From contig CM055107.1 of NCBI GenBank assembly GCA_029204225.1, forward strand, positions 25,253,391-25,317,390: a DNA stretch of 64,000 nucleotides, in the 5' to 3' direction. Shown here in pieces: positions 26,538 to 41,600 of the stretch. The position numbers and the translations under genes are program-made. The notes beneath the pieces were generated by a model that ran no database searches, had not been told where the DNA came from, and worked only from the letters and a program-made list of their open reading frames with translations. Source of the DNA: Diphasiastrum complanatum (lineage: Eukaryota > Streptophyta > Lycopodiopsida > Lycopodiales > Lycopodiaceae). Each line of letters opens with the position of its first letter. Within the stretch, counting starts at the first letter, position 1.

Positions 26538-29500
26538 GTAAGTTGGGCTGCATTTTGTAGAGCAACAATAACTAATAATCCATCAGATCTTAAACTCATC
26601 ACTATGAAATGTTTTCCATAAAAATTATCCAAAAGGCATCTACTGGAATATGGAATAACAATAGACACACTTGCGTTCATGCTGAAGCTTGCATTTTGAT
26701 GATTTTTGCTGAGTTGGAACCATGAATATGCAAAAATTTTATTTTTGTTGTCGATATGCTGTTCAGAACTCGCGCAGTGCAAAAGTTGATTGAGACTCTG
26801 ACATCACCAGAGCAGGTAGACATGGTGATAATGTCACTTCAACAGGGTGTTGTAACTCTCATCAAGGACTTAAATGGAAACCACGTTGTTCAACGTTGCT
26901 TACAGCGTCTTAGCAATAAGGATAGTCAGGTACTCTTGCCTCTCAAATGCTGGATGTTTTTTGATTTCCTACAACTTGGTTTGTTGTATTGACTCACATT
27001 CAGAAGATTCTGGTGAGCACTGGACCTGGATTGTGAAGGTCGCTAAGTGAGATTCTGAGGATTTTTTCTCATGTTGCAGTTCATTTTTGATGCGGCTGTG
27101 TCTCATTGTGTTGAAATAGCAACACACAGACATGGTTGTTGTGTACTTCAACGCTGTGTGGATTTTGCATCAGGACCGCAAAGGGAATGTTTGTTCTCCG
27201 AAATTGCTGCCAATGCACTTGTTCTATCACAGGATCCATATGGGTATTTCACTCCACCTGTGTTGAATTAGAAGATTTGATCTCAATTCTTTGCATTTAT
27301 CGAAAGGACTTTGGTATTTAAGTGCTTCTTATTTGTTTCAACTCTTGAGAAAGTATTAGGGACTGTTGGTAACCACATATAGTTCACATTGATAAGATCC
27401 GATCTTAACTTTTTTCTGAATGTGATTGAATATCATCTCAGGAATTATGTTGTGCAATACATACTTGATCTTAACATACTGTGGGCCTCTAACGAGGTCA
27501 TGATAAGACTGGGAGGAAATTATGCACAGCTGGCAATGCAAAAGTTCAGCAGCAATGTTGTGGAGAAATGTCTGAAATTGGCAGATGAAGAAAATAGGAT
27601 CCGGATTGTTCACGAGTTGATAACCAGCACTTTCCTTGGACAAATGTTGCAACATGAATATGCCAATTATGTCATACAGTGTGCCCTTTCGGTTTCTAAG
27701 GTGTGTCATGTTTTTGATATCACATGCTTGCAATGTATGATATTGCGCTGTAGTTTTGATTGATACACTGGATCTTCTGCACACCAAACTTCAGAAGTAA
27801 TTGTGGTTCTTATTTTCTGTTTGTTTATATTTTCCTTGGCAAATACAATACCAAACTTTCCACTCCACTTGTTTATCTTTTTCTTTCTAAGCATTTTAAG
27901 GAAGTTACAAGCAACGATTCATTATTAAGTTTGCTACTGAAATACAAATTATGCTCAAATGCCTAATTTTATGCTATCAATGATGAGCCTGATCCCTTTG
28001 AGCTACTTTTCACTCAATTCTACCTGAAAATGAGCCTAAAAATGAGTGAGGTATTCATATTTGAAGATTGAGGCATATAGATTTGGAGTAAATGGCATAT
28101 TAAACACCAATATTTCAAATGCTCAAATATAGGCCCACGTTTATGCAAAACTTCATGGTGCCCCTTGATAAAGTGCATCCCTTACTAGAAAGAAGAGTAT
28201 ACAATGAGAAACTCACTGGAAAATATTCTTTTTAGTCATATGAAAGTTCCACACTTGTGTAACATCTCAGAGATTTGTCAAGCAATAATGATTATTAAAA
28301 TCCTGGTTTTAGGCTAAAGTTTGACGATGCCATACCTGATGGTAGTTGAGTCATTTTTACTTGACACATAGAAGCTTAAGTTACAACCGATGCTAATTGA
28401 TGATCCAGAACTTTATGATTTGCGAACATCTAGCAAAAGTGCAATCTCTGTTAGATGCAAAAATTCAGTCAATTGCATCAACATTTGAAGTGAGATTACC
28501 TAGAAATGGTAAGCCAATTTGAAGTTTAGCAAACTCTTCATGGAGTGTGCACGTCAAAGAGCTCCCAACCTTACATTGCCACATCGTATGTTGTCTCAAA
28601 AATCTAAGCAACTAATCCAATAAAGCCACTTCCTGTATTCTCCTAGCTAGCGTCAAAGCTGCCTCAATGAATGATATCAAACATTTCCCTAAGAATATAC
28701 CTGAAATGTGAGCTCCAAAGCCACCATCAAGTCCCCTCTCATTACGAGCATGCCAATATCTCCTCTAGTAACCTATAAGATCTTCTATGGGTTGCATCCA
28801 AGCGATTGATACATTCCATGTTGGAATCTGTATTCAAGATACGATACTAATATTGCAAATTGACAATTGAAGTATATCTCCCTGATGGCAAACCTGATAC
28901 ATTACTCCACAACTATAATGACTTGATTTGAGTTGACTTACCAACTGCAAACCCTACAAATCATGACACTTATCACTCTTCAAGAGTCACCAAAAGTGTG
29001 AGTACTGACCTGTTTTTCATCTCGTGTGTCCCACACATCATTCTTCTAATGCAAGTTTGCTATCCGGCTCAATGTCATCCAATTGGCACATTATTACTTG
29101 TGACCGCCAAATGTGTGCATCTCCAAGCCAATGCCAATCTCTCCCTCGAACGAGATATTCTGAAGTTGTTTGTGCGTGTGTCATTGCTGCTACCACCAAA
29201 TTCGACAATTGGCAATGTCAATCTTGCCTGTGAGAGCTTCCCTCCAATCATCAATTGACGTCAATTGGTTCGAACTCCAGAAATTACCCAATCACTAGAA
29301 TTTTTCACACGTAACTGCCATACCATGCCTCCTTCTCACTTGCGATTGCTTGCCCTCTCAGAGTTATCACTGATAATGAGTAACCACGACGCTAAATTGC
29401 AATATAGTTGCTCCAACTAGCTTTCTCCTTCACATTTCTTCATTCTACTAGTACCACTTCCGAACACCCCATACCTTGATAGGAAGTAAGCAAACATGAT

Positions 29501-32500
29501 TCTGATGCAATAATGTGTCATCATACCGCCTTGTTGTAGGAATTACCAGCCAAAAAATGCCTCTAATCTGGCCCCACAATGCTGAAATAGTGAATGTAGC
29601 CTATCACTAGGTCACTTGCATTCAACTCATTGGAATGGTGATAAAACTTTTTCGAAATGTGTTTCTCCCCGCTTGGTGTCAGCATTTTGTCCTTTGGATT
29701 TGTGCAGCACTTTTCAGAGGTCAATTTGGTCCAAGGATGGCCAAAATAGGTGCCCTCTAGCCAAAGTTAGGCCCTAAGCCATTTTCTTTGAATTTTAGAT
29801 ATGTTTGTTCAAAACAAAGATTTTTAATGAAGAACAAGGTTGCATCCGGATTCGAATAGGTCGATTCGAACCAGCCGGTTCGAACCGATTCTTTGAGGTT
29901 CGAACCGCCAGGCCAGGTTCAAATCAGAAAACAGTTAGAACCTGTTTTTTTTATTCTTAAAGAAAAAAGTCATATATTCACTGTACATACTACAGATACT
30001 TAATAGCTAGACAATTTCAATTTCCCTCTAAATTTACAGATATCAGGATAATCAGATCTCTTGTGACATGTCGTATCAAAACAGAATGACCCAAGTTTAA
30101 CAGAACTGCAGTAAGTTGTAAGTTGTAACCATATCCTGGCCCCTGGGTACAAGGATCTGCTAAGTGCTTGCTAAGGAGACTCGGGACTGTGGAGTTCGAA
30201 CTTGTTACTTAACACTTGGAACTTAGGGTTTAGAAATTAGGAGCCTGGAGTATAACTGAAATTTGAGCTCAGAGGCTAGAGCTGAATCCTGATAATAGTT
30301 ATTAGTGACTACTAACTAGTGACCACTAACTAGTCTGATACAGTGATATGGATAAGGGCAGCTACTAGCTAGGTAGAGTCTAGAGTCTAGACCGTACTAC
30401 GTAGGTACTAGGACCGTAGATTGTAATTTTGTTTCAAAGTTGAAAGTTGAATCTCAAACTTATTTGCAAATTGCAATGTCGAGATCGGAGAAAAGAATAA
30501 ACAAAAAGGTTATGACAATGTTTGAGAAAGCCAAAAAAATTTAGGTTAGAAACTTAGATTTATCTGACATCTGTCATCATCATTCATCATTCAACATTCA
30601 ACATTGAACATTCTATATGTAACTACTAACAACTAACATAATACATTAAATACCAAAATCAAAATTGTAAAGCTTTAAAGTTTAAAGTTTAAACCATAAG
30701 TAATTAGATAATCGACTAACAGACTACAGTTAACTTCAGAAATCAGAAGCTTCAAACTAGAATCCATAATATATCATGATTCATAACATAATAGTAAATA
30801 CATATGCCAGGTGCCTCATGAGTCCGGTCACCAGTATAATGCCACATGCGACATGTCTGATGATAAATCATGATGTGGACACTGTAAACAGCTCAAGAGT
30901 CAATGCTCATTTAGTGACATCTACAGACTACAATGATCTAATGTACAATGAGCATTGAGCAGTGAGCACTCTAAGCTCTCGTACGCCTGAGTCTCCTCCC
31001 ACTTGTTGGTGTGCCTACTGTGGACTCTCGAGTGGCAGACTCAGTTGCGAAATCCTCATCGGAGGCAGAGGTATGATGCCCCTCATCCTCATACCCGCCC
31101 TTCTTGGACTCCTCATCCACATACTCCTCCTCCTCTGAGGACTTTGACCCTGACGATGCCTCAGACTCATACTCGTCCTCATCGTCAGGGTTGTGAGCAC
31201 GGGAGCTGCTACCCTCTCCTGCCCTCCTCCTACGCTCTGCTCGAGCGACAGGTCCTGCACAGTGCACACAAAGGGGGACAAACGTGTTATTGCCTGCAAA
31301 TGAGTAACCTAATTTCTCACCTGCACTCTGCATGGCCTCCTCATGGAGGAATGTGTACACGTCCTCCTCTGACTGGTCTCTCGGTGGCAACTCTGGAACC
31401 TTTGCCACATCGATTAGATCGGGATTAACCTACGCACATGTCACAATGCACATTGAAATCAAGACAAAATTTGGAGGGCTGACAAAAGTTAAAATTTAGC
31501 TACAATCTACTATGATCTATTTAGTATCTACTATTCCTGGGATGATGGATCACATGTTAGAATTTAGAAATTATAATTTATGGCTTACAAGTTACCTGGA
31601 TAGGCTCTGCGGTGGCCTGGAGTCTATCCAAAAGTCTTCCACCAAGCTTTCCAATTGTGCAGCTGAGAGTCGATTCCTCTTCTTTGTGTGAATCAAGGAA
31701 TGGACACTCCAGTTTCTCTCACAAGCGACTGCAGTGTAGTCATGTGAGAGAATCCTGATGGCAAGGCGACGCAATTTGGGGACATAAACCGCAAACTTTG
31801 ACCACCATGACACGGGACGTAGCTGGCCTGAATCACAGTTCAAGGGGCAGTTAGTACTTACTACTAGCAAGTTGCAACCAAGTTCCAACAAGTTACAATA
31901 TGATGGACTAGCTGTGCAGTAAAATGTGAAGTAACAAGTTTAAACTGTAATGGACCGTGGTCAGTTTATTACCCTCTCTCAAAAGCGCCGGGCAAACTCC
32001 AAGGTCTCATGCCTAAAAATCTGGAGCTCATCCAGTAGGTTATCTTGCTTGAATACATCAGGATAAACTCGGGAGATATAGGCATTCCAGCCATCCTTGA
32101 GCTCCCTATCTGTGTACTGCTCCTCATTCCTCCAAAGTGGATGGAGTATGTGGGCCATGGCATGCAGGGGCTTATGAAACCACTCCCACCTGCTCAACCA
32201 AAGGAGGCGGACCTCCACAAGCCTGCAAGAATCAAGATTGAAGACACATTAATAATTATACTATATAGTACATACTACATACTACATATTACATTTGAAA
32301 TTTGAATCTTGATATACCTCTCTGGGCTAATGGTCGTGCAAAGGCTCAACTGCTCGCCTAGCCTGTCCATGAATTCGTACAAGAGGCCCAATGTGCAGCC
32401 CTCTTGATCTGTAAGGCACAGGACAGTGTAGATGGGCTGTAGGCCCACCACAATGGATCGAGCCTCATCCCAAAATGATGAATACATAACAGTCCGCTCG

Positions 32501-34536
32501 AATCTCTTACTCTTGGGCTCCTGTGATGGCCCCCACTGCGCCCAGTCAATGGCAACAACCATCTGCCTCAAGCCCTGATGAACTCTAAATGCAAACCTGC
32601 ACAGGGCACAAGTGACAAGTTCTAACTTCTGAAAACACAATACATGGCACATGCATGAAATGTTTACCACTACTAACTAAACAATAAATACTTACCAACA
32701 GAAGCACATTCAAATTTGAGTTGCAACTTGCAACTTGCATACCTGGTGGGGGCAGGTCTCAAGACATCCAAGGTGGACAGTCTCCTGAACATGGCCAAGA
32801 CCTTGGGCTTCTTGGTGACGAATCTCACAAAGAACTGTGCGGTACGCACCACCTCCGCAATCCATGGAATCTTGGCCACATCCTCGACCAACAAGTCCAG
32901 GCAGTGCAGCATAAGGTGTCCAAAAGATGTGGGGGTAGGTCTCATTAACGAGCCTACCCATGGAGATGCAGTTTGACACATTATCTATGACCACCTGCAC
33001 AACCATACAATGCAATGTGCATGACTTTGGAATTCCGAATTCAAGTGCTTAGTGAACCATAATCCATTGTTAATCAATCGCCATTGAACAATGAACATTC
33101 AACATTAACATTTACAAATTACCATTTAACATTATAGTAAATTGTAATAAGTATAATATATATACCTGTACAACGTGTTGTGGTCCGACCTCCTGAATGG
33201 CAACTCGAATGTGTGAGAACATGTAGTCGCCCGTGACTGCCTCCCCAGAGGTGTCGATGGATCTGAGAAACATCGTCCCCATGCACGAAGACACCATGAT
33301 ATTCAATATGTGGCGGCGTCTCCTCGTATCGTTCCGACCATCAGATATGATGGTGCGACCATACCTAGTTGAAAGTTCACAGGTGACAAGTCACGACTCA
33401 CATTGCAGTGTTGCACAACTTGCAAGTGACAAGACTAGATGATAGATCCAAGATCGTAATTCAAATTTCATGGCAAAATTTGCAATGCCACCACAATGTA
33501 TGAAATCTTAATGTACAAACTACAATGTACATACTACATAATACATATTAATGATCAATCATCATAGAGTCTTTAAAGTTTACAGTGCATAAATTCAAAA
33601 GGATAGTAGTACGTACTGGGCCCATGCCTTCCTGAGAGGCTCTAGCTTTTGGTCAACAGAAGCCCGCTCATCAAGAAGTCCCTTCGTCCTCAGGTGCTCA
33701 CAAGATGGCCCTGGCCACACCTGCCCAATCACACTCACTGCACTCATCGCCCTCCTCCAATGCGGGGTCCTAGCCAGATGAAATGGCAGATCGCAGGTGT
33801 AGAACAACTGTCGAACGACAACCTCTGCCTCTGCCATGGCTCTGGGAGCAAAGCTGGACACATAGTTCTCCCTACCCCCCATCTATGTAGTGCGGCCCCG
33901 TCTACCTCTCCCTCTCTCAGGTGGATGATGTGGTGCCGGTATGGTCATGGCTGGAGGTGGTGCCGAGGATCCTGCACCAGGAGGCGGGTCAGGCCGGGTA
34001 CTAGGCCTGCCTCATCTGCAGCTCTGTCCTCTGAGCCATGGGAAGCGAGGGGTGAGCAGATGGCAACTGGGGGGCGTGATGTGGCGGCCTCTGGCTGTGT
34101 CGCCGCCATTGCATCTCGATCTGCCAAAAAAGACAAACAATACAATTTATAAATTAGAATTTAGATGATCTCAGATCAATGATCGTTGAACTTGAAACTT
34201 CAAACTTGATGTGAGTTAAAACTTGATCAATGTGAAATTAGAATGTTTGAACTTTGAAGTGTAAGAGTTGAATGTTCACCTCTTTGTCTGGGCCCCATCC
34301 TTGAAGGGCCAACCTCCTCCGATGCAACAGGAGTGAGTAGCATGTCAGGAGCATGCAAGGGGCAATCTCGTACACCCCTCAAACGTAACAAATGTGCCCT
34401 GATGCGTGAGGGCCCTCCAGTGTAAGACTGGTGACAATATCTGCAAGTCCATCTCTTCATGCCCGATGTGCCATAGGCCACATCGATGGTGACGTGATCC
34501 CACAAGGGATCCCTATCCCTCGGCATGGTCACTGGT

Positions 34537-34599
<63 letters not shown>

Positions 34600-35106
34600 A
34601 GTCTCTAATATCTATGTAGTATACCCTAAATTCTAAATTCTAATCTAGTTTCTAAGTTCTAACCTTAACCGCTAAGTTCTAACTTCTAACTACCCAGGTT
34701 CCACACCCCTCTCACAATGCCCAAGCCCCACACTGAACCCCATCAAGATTCAAGTTTCAACACACACACGTCACACTGTACACACACACCCAAAATATCA
34801 CACACACACAGTCACACACGCACATGTGACACAATCACTCAAGTCTCACACACAAACACACACACACACACACTGTCACACACACACGTGACACAATCTC
34901 TCACACACTAACACACACACACACACACACACAAAATCTCAACTTTCAAGACACACACACACACACACTCACACAATCACTCACACACACACACACACAC
35001 AATATCACACAATCACTCTCTCTCACACACACACACAATCTCAAGACTCACACACACACAATATCTCACACACACTATCTCTCTCACATATAACACACAC
35101 AATGCA

Positions 35107-35162
<56 letters not shown>

Positions 35163-35556
35163 CGAAACTCGGGGCCTCGGGCGCGAAACAGGGGTTTTTT
35201 GTCAACAGTCGGTTCGAACTGTTCGAATCGGGTCCGTTTGATTCGGTGGTTCGAACCACAGTTCGATGCAACCTTGATGAAGAATAATCCAATCTGGACT
35301 TCCTGTCCCTTCAGCCAATTTTATTTGAAAATTTTTCTTGAAATTTCTTCAAAATGGCCCTTCAGTCCCTTTCATTAGCCATCTAACAGTCAATTTAAAT
35401 CCAAGGGCCTTTATCTCTCCTTGACCAACAAATCTCGGCTGTTGATCCAAGTTTTTGGTAATCTGATACCCTCCAATGCGTTTGCGCATTGAAGGGTGCT
35501 CTGGGCACGCTAAACACTTCGAGACACAAAGGCCACTTCTCCCTCAGCCTGTGTGA

Positions 35557-35614
<58 letters not shown>

Positions 35615-38600
35615 TTCTTCTTGATCCTAGCTATGGAGATCGATTTTTAGAGGTTGATTGAGTGTCGTCCTCACCACATCCTGCCACGTCCTTCTATAGG
35701 CACCGTCGCCCTACTCCAATGGCCCTCTTTGGCTTTTCACAGCTTCAAAAACTGCTTTCTACAGCCCAAAATTTAGAATTTTGTGACTATAAACCGTAGC
35801 CATAACTTCAGATCATACTGCTCTTTGTATGCTTCATGGCTGACCTGGCTTTCTGGCATTTGCTTTTCCTTAGTAGAGTGACCCTGGGTAGCATTTTACG
35901 GTGCCCAATTCTGTCACTTGTGCAGAAACATCTGTGATTTTTCAGTTCTTGAAACCCTGGCCACCATAGCTAGTTCTCAGAACTGCTAAATTCTCCTTTC
36001 ACTTTAAAGTGGTTTCCAAAAGAGGTCAAGCTGAATTTCCATCACAACCACTTTTTGAAATAAATCTCCCTTTCAAGCAGATTCTTTGCACTGAGTCTTA
36101 CTTTGATCTTTCATATCTCTACCCTGAGGATCAAAATCAAAGGAACTTTGATGTTACTTGCCATCGGGATTGCTTATATCTATGGTGTCCTTCCTAAGGT
36201 GGCTTTTCGTGCTAGCTTTCTTGGTGAAATACATTAATCAATAGCTCCTTTAGATCGTGCACACTTGCAACACCCTACCGCTCTGATACAATGTTAATAA
36301 ATCCAAAAAATACAGTATCTAGTGCAACATGCAGATCACACAACAATCACCATAGCTACAAGCACCTCAAGCTCTCAAAGATGGAAAGTTAATCAATTAC
36401 TGAAGAAAATTGTACAAATAGCAAAAGCCCTACACTATAATCAACAAGTGTCAGCTAACTAAATTACCATTTTTCCAACTACATAGGCTCAATATAGGCC
36501 AAAAATAATGATGAACTCAGGACATGTTGTTAGAGCCTTTACTCCCGTCCCGGTTATTTACAGTTTTTAGAGACACATGGACGTTTTGTAATTATTGTAA
36601 TTACTGAAATGGCCAAGTCACCGGCCTGTGGTGACTTTTGCAAGTAAATTGTAAATAAACTGTAATTAGTTGGCATTGGACCTCAGAGAGTCGTGCTTAG
36701 CTTTGGCATGGGGTACTGGGTCATTTATTAGGAGTGGCTGGACTGACCTCCTAAAAAGTAGGAGAGTTGACTAGTCAACGAGACATGTCACTCGGACACT
36801 TGGTCCAGTGAATGAGTGACACATGTCAGGGTTGACCGGTCAAACGTGACACATGTTACATGCTCACTGGGACACTTGGTCGGTCCAATGTATGAGTGAC
36901 ACATGTCAGCTTACTCACTTGCCTATGTGTCAGGGTACTGCCAGGTGGCAAGTGTCGACTGTGCATGGAATTGGCCATGTGTCGACATTAGGAAATGTCA
37001 GGGTTAAGGGGTGCTTGAGGATTGTGCATAAGTGAGCCTAGAGAGAGGCATTCCTGATCATAATCTATGCAGCAATGGTTTGGAGGAGACAAGGCAGCCA
37101 GCTCCACCATGTTTCGTGTGCTCTGATGTTTGTACATGCAGGGAAATCGACAAGGATCGACATTGCTGATTGCTGCGCACGGGATAAGCTAGGTTTTAAG
37201 TGAAGTTTCAGATTTGGAGTTTGACATTTGGTATCAGAGCCTAGGTTTACGTTCGGAAGAGGGTTGCGAAAATCAGAATCAGATTTCAGCGACGCGGATC
37301 AGAATCAGATTTCAACGTCGTGGATCAGGATCGAATTTCAGTTACGAAGCAGGATCAGATTTCAGATTTCGGATCAAATTTCGATTTCAGAATCGGGATC
37401 AGATTTTAGAACTCAGAATAAGGTCAGATTTCAGAATTCGGAAGCAGGATCAAAATCAGGTTGCTGCTGCGGATTGAAATCAGGTTACAGTTGCGGAACC
37501 GAATCGGAAACCCTTTTTTGCTGAAAATTTTGACCTCTAAGCAGGTGGACAGGTTTGCAACACTGTAAACGTGGATCCGTTGGAGGGTTCTAGCACCGAG
37601 ATACTGAGAATTGAGCTAGTGGCAGCCAAGGTTGATCGGTGATATTTCAACAAATCCTTGAATGTTGAAGACATCAAGATCCTCACAAGAACCGGAAGCG
37701 TTATGATTGTTTAAGTGTTTCATTTTGTGAAGGACTTGCATGGAAGTCTCAAAACCTTTTGTTGTAAAGAAGCAGACTTATAGCCTCCAAGGAGCAGTGC
37801 AGACAGCTCTGTTGTTGAAACACGGTAATAAGGTTCAGGCAGTTTTTTGGCTCTTGGGGTAACCAGATTAAAAGTCAATCTGTGCAAAGGCAAGTTTCAA
37901 GTGACTTGAAAGGAGAAGGAGCAGGGGTTTCTGAGGACAAACGATTGTGTGGGCGGTCTAATGTCCATAGGGGTCAGCATCCTTCAGTGCGACAAGTAGT
38001 TGTAGCTTCTAGGGACAACGATTGTATGGGCAATCCGATGTTCAGAAGGGGCCAACGATCTTTGTTGCTATTGTTGCAAGACCAAGAGTTTTCCAAATGA
38101 GAAAGTTTTGCTTTGGTTACTTGGTAGGATGCATGTGGAAGGAATGCCCACGGAATCCAATGCGGACTTCATGCAATTTTCTAGTGAAGCAGGCACAAGC
38201 ACCTATGGCTATTGAAGAGCTGGAGCAGGATGAACTTCAGGGAAGTACTCTTCATCTTGTGAAAGTGTCGATGATCAGGTAAGGTTGATGTTATTTCTTT
38301 TGCCACAATTGCTTAAAACGATGCAACACATGTATCGATTTCCAGGTACTTCTTGATTGTTATGACTGGACAGTTGTGTGGTATGAATGTGTGTTCTACT
38401 TGACACTAGGTCCTCTCATAACATACTTGACGTTGATTGAAAGGTTGACTGTGAGCACACAACCATCCTTGTACTAGTACACAGTCGTGAGGGCTGATGG
38501 AAAGGGTACTATTGGGGGAGGTTTCAGGGTTGTGGATATGCCATTAACCATTCAAAATTAGATTAAGAAGTTGGATATAAAGATAATGTGTTTGGCATGT

Positions 38601-41600
38601 TTTGATGTGGTACTTGGGATATGTTGGCACGTTGTACGGAAACTCTACATCGCTTGGGGTACTCATGTGTGCGAGTTCCAGCACGATGGTAGAATCCATT
38701 CACTTTGAGGTGAGCCTGATGTGCCTCCAAGACCATTGATCAAGGCAGCTTAGTATGTGGGGGTTCGTTGTAAGTATATGTGTTTTTGGTTATTGTTTGA
38801 TATGTTTACTACTGGTTCCAAAAGTATCATATGGAAAGAACAAGTTGACTTACCTAGGAACCTAGACCAACAGATGGGTCATGGCGTATGTGTAAAGACC
38901 CAAAAGGATTGCCCCTAAGATGAGGATAGGAGAACACAATAGAAGAGACTATGGAGCCAAACCGCCTAACCAATCCTAGATCAAAACTGGATCTAGCCCC
39001 CAAGCCATGCCATGTGAAGCAAGAGAAGAAGAGAGAACCTTGTAACCTAAACCCAATATGTCGACAGGAGAATCCCTACCTTCATTATATAGAGAGTAGA
39101 GTCCTATGCATGAAACCATGCAATCCCCATGCAGGTCAACTATAAATAGATCACATCTCTTCATGCAGTTCTCCTGCCTATATCCGTCACACAGACATGC
39201 AATACTCCATATGTCTCAATTAGAGTGTCTGGGTCCTCTCAAGGTAATTAGTCACAAACAGGCCTTGACATGGAATTAAATCATGGCGTGACCAATAATC
39301 TCGAGTACTGGAGGGCCGGTCTACCATATTAGGACTAATCCAGGTCCTTAACCGAATATGGCCATAACATTCTTCCCTCCTTAAACTGCTTCTATCCTTA
39401 GAAGCTCCTCAAGACAGGAAAGAATTACAGAAACAGTTCCTTTAACTTACAATATTAACCGAGGAAAACATTATTCTTAGTCTAAATTCCATATCAAACA
39501 AGTACTCAGAGATAAACCTATTTCCAATCGTTAATCTCTGTTCTGGAGTACGACTCAAGTTTGAAAAGTATACTAAGCAATAAATTTCTCAACTAGGTTA
39601 CACTCAACACAAGTTAGTAACATCACCTTCATGTAAAACACTTACATGAACCACTGAGTGAAATATTCCCTAACTTAGGAGATTAAAGTTAAAGAAAAGA
39701 AATAATAATTACAATCTGAAATTATCCACAAACTCTGGCAGACAATTTATAAAAAGCTTCCAAGTACAACTATCCTTAGAATCCAATTCTAAGATATGAT
39801 AATTCATTCAACTAGAATCTCTAGGAGAATCATTAAGATATAGAATGATTAAAACTCAACTCTGAGTATCCCAGATACTCTTTTGAGTTAAATGCTCCTG
39901 TTTCTAGCACCAAATGCAAGGAAATAGCATTCATTCATCTTAATAGACTTGTCTGTCTCCTATGGTAACTGGAGATCCAATCAAATGAAGAACTGTACTC
40001 AAGCATCCGCAGACCATACTGTAGTAGAATAGCATCCACTAGACTAATTAGATTCTCCACAAATAAGATAACTTATCTTGTGAGAATATCTGTGAGATCC
40101 ATAGGCTCTCAATAAGATACTGGAGTAGAGAGATTCAAAACATTGATCTGAATTCTTACTCAAATAATAGATAATCATCACACTTAAGAATCATCACCAT
40201 TCCTTTAAACCCTCTGACAATAATTAAGTATCTATTTATGATCCGTCAAATATTTAGATTCATATGATTCGTCAATCATAATTTTCTGGAATCCAAAACC
40301 ATACTTAATCATTTACAGGATACTAGAGTATATGTCCAACATAACTCAGGAAAAGTAAGAATCATTCCAAAATCTTTCCCCTAAGAAAATACTGGATTTA
40401 GGAATATTCTTCAAACAGGATTCTTTAACTGAAGTGCAAGATTTCAGTTTCTGGTGAATCCACATCACACTGATCGCTTTACCAATTAACTTCATCCTGG
40501 AGTAATCAACTACTCAAGTTAATTGCCAATGATTCAAAAAATCTCAAATGTCTAGGTGCAGATCTTAATTGTACCGTACAACACCACATTTAGATCCATA
40601 TCCAAATCATTCATAAGTTAATCCATAAATCTTCACACAAAGATTTGTTAACTCTGCAAGTATCTGTCAAACAATGCTTGATCATATGTCTATGCTCAAC
40701 GACTAGGTTAAGTGCACCAAATAACCCTAGTAACCAGGAATACACAGTAGATTCATACAAGATTAATTGTGCACATATGTGAATAATCTCACTATGATCC
40801 AGTACATAAACACATTTTTATCTGGCAAATTCCTCCAAAACCTACATATGTTACTCACATATCTCACTAAGATCTTGTAACTCAGCTACAAAAGATTTTC
40901 TATTTCTCATGAGTAAATAACATACAAATAACATTCACTCTCAGCAGTTTTTCCGATCCAACTTACCTTCTAATTACATAATTTCTTCCACTCAATCAAC
41001 CCCTCTCTGATCCTAGTACTCAACTAAGATTAGGTTGATCTAATACGGAACTCTCAGACTTAAATTCTGATCAAACTTACCTCTATTCCAACGAAAACGA
41101 AATTAGTAACCTTTGACCTTTTACCGTACTACTTATAGATAATGATTCAAATATCAAACATGTTCTAGCTCCAGATTGTCCACACAATCCCTAGAGAATT
41201 CCTCTTATTTGAAAAGTTCCAATTAGGTATCGTACTCTGAATCTATCCAAAATTTCTTTCAGATCAAATCTCATTTCTATACCACAACTGGTTCTCTTCC
41301 GAAAACTATGCAATCCACAGATTCCCAAATAGAGTTTAATCCCACCACTTCACCCCTCCTTTTAAAAAAATTATAAATTCCAATAAAAGTTAACTGGAAA
41401 GATGATATATGAAAATATCCAAATCCAAGAAAAGTCAGTAATAAGTGCTTCCACTAAAGGATTCACTCTATTACAAACATGACTTCTCCTTCAAATATTT
41501 TCAATCAGAGTGATAGAACTACTCATTGAAATCCATTTATGCAACAGAGATATTCTAGGTTTAAGAAATTGAATCATTTTAACCTTAAAATTTATCTAAA

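Larger units (their letters stand above)
29835..35276 (-). mobile_element. hAT DNA transposon, 5.4 kb, complete ends
   Basis: Terminal inverted repeats CAAGGTTGCATC at both ends, flanked by an exact 8-bp direct duplication ATGAAGAA (29827-29834 and 35277-35284), the hAT hallmark. Subterminal regions on both sides carry clusters of TTCGAA-core motifs (for example GGTTCGAACC), probable transposase-binding sites. The minus strand encodes a multi-exon transposase with BED-type zinc finger, DUF659-like middle and hAT C-terminal dimerisation domain (30971-34532). The transposase has frameshifts and a stop, so the copy is probably inactive, yet its ends are intact and it could in principle be moved by a relative. 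Confidence 0.92.

Noticed and set aside
24403-26541. Exon 1 of the PUF gene read as a complete 712-residue intronless protein
   Set aside because: The stop at 26539-26541 lies in the intron just after the GGTAAGT donor; reading through would cut repeat 3 and lose repeats 4-8, which are present downstream in phase.
36279-36294. Primer-binding-site-like word suggesting a further LTR element hosting hAT and gypsy A
   Set aside because: No LTR pair, polypurine tract or coding domain could be found to support it; the same holds for the word at 49090-49104.
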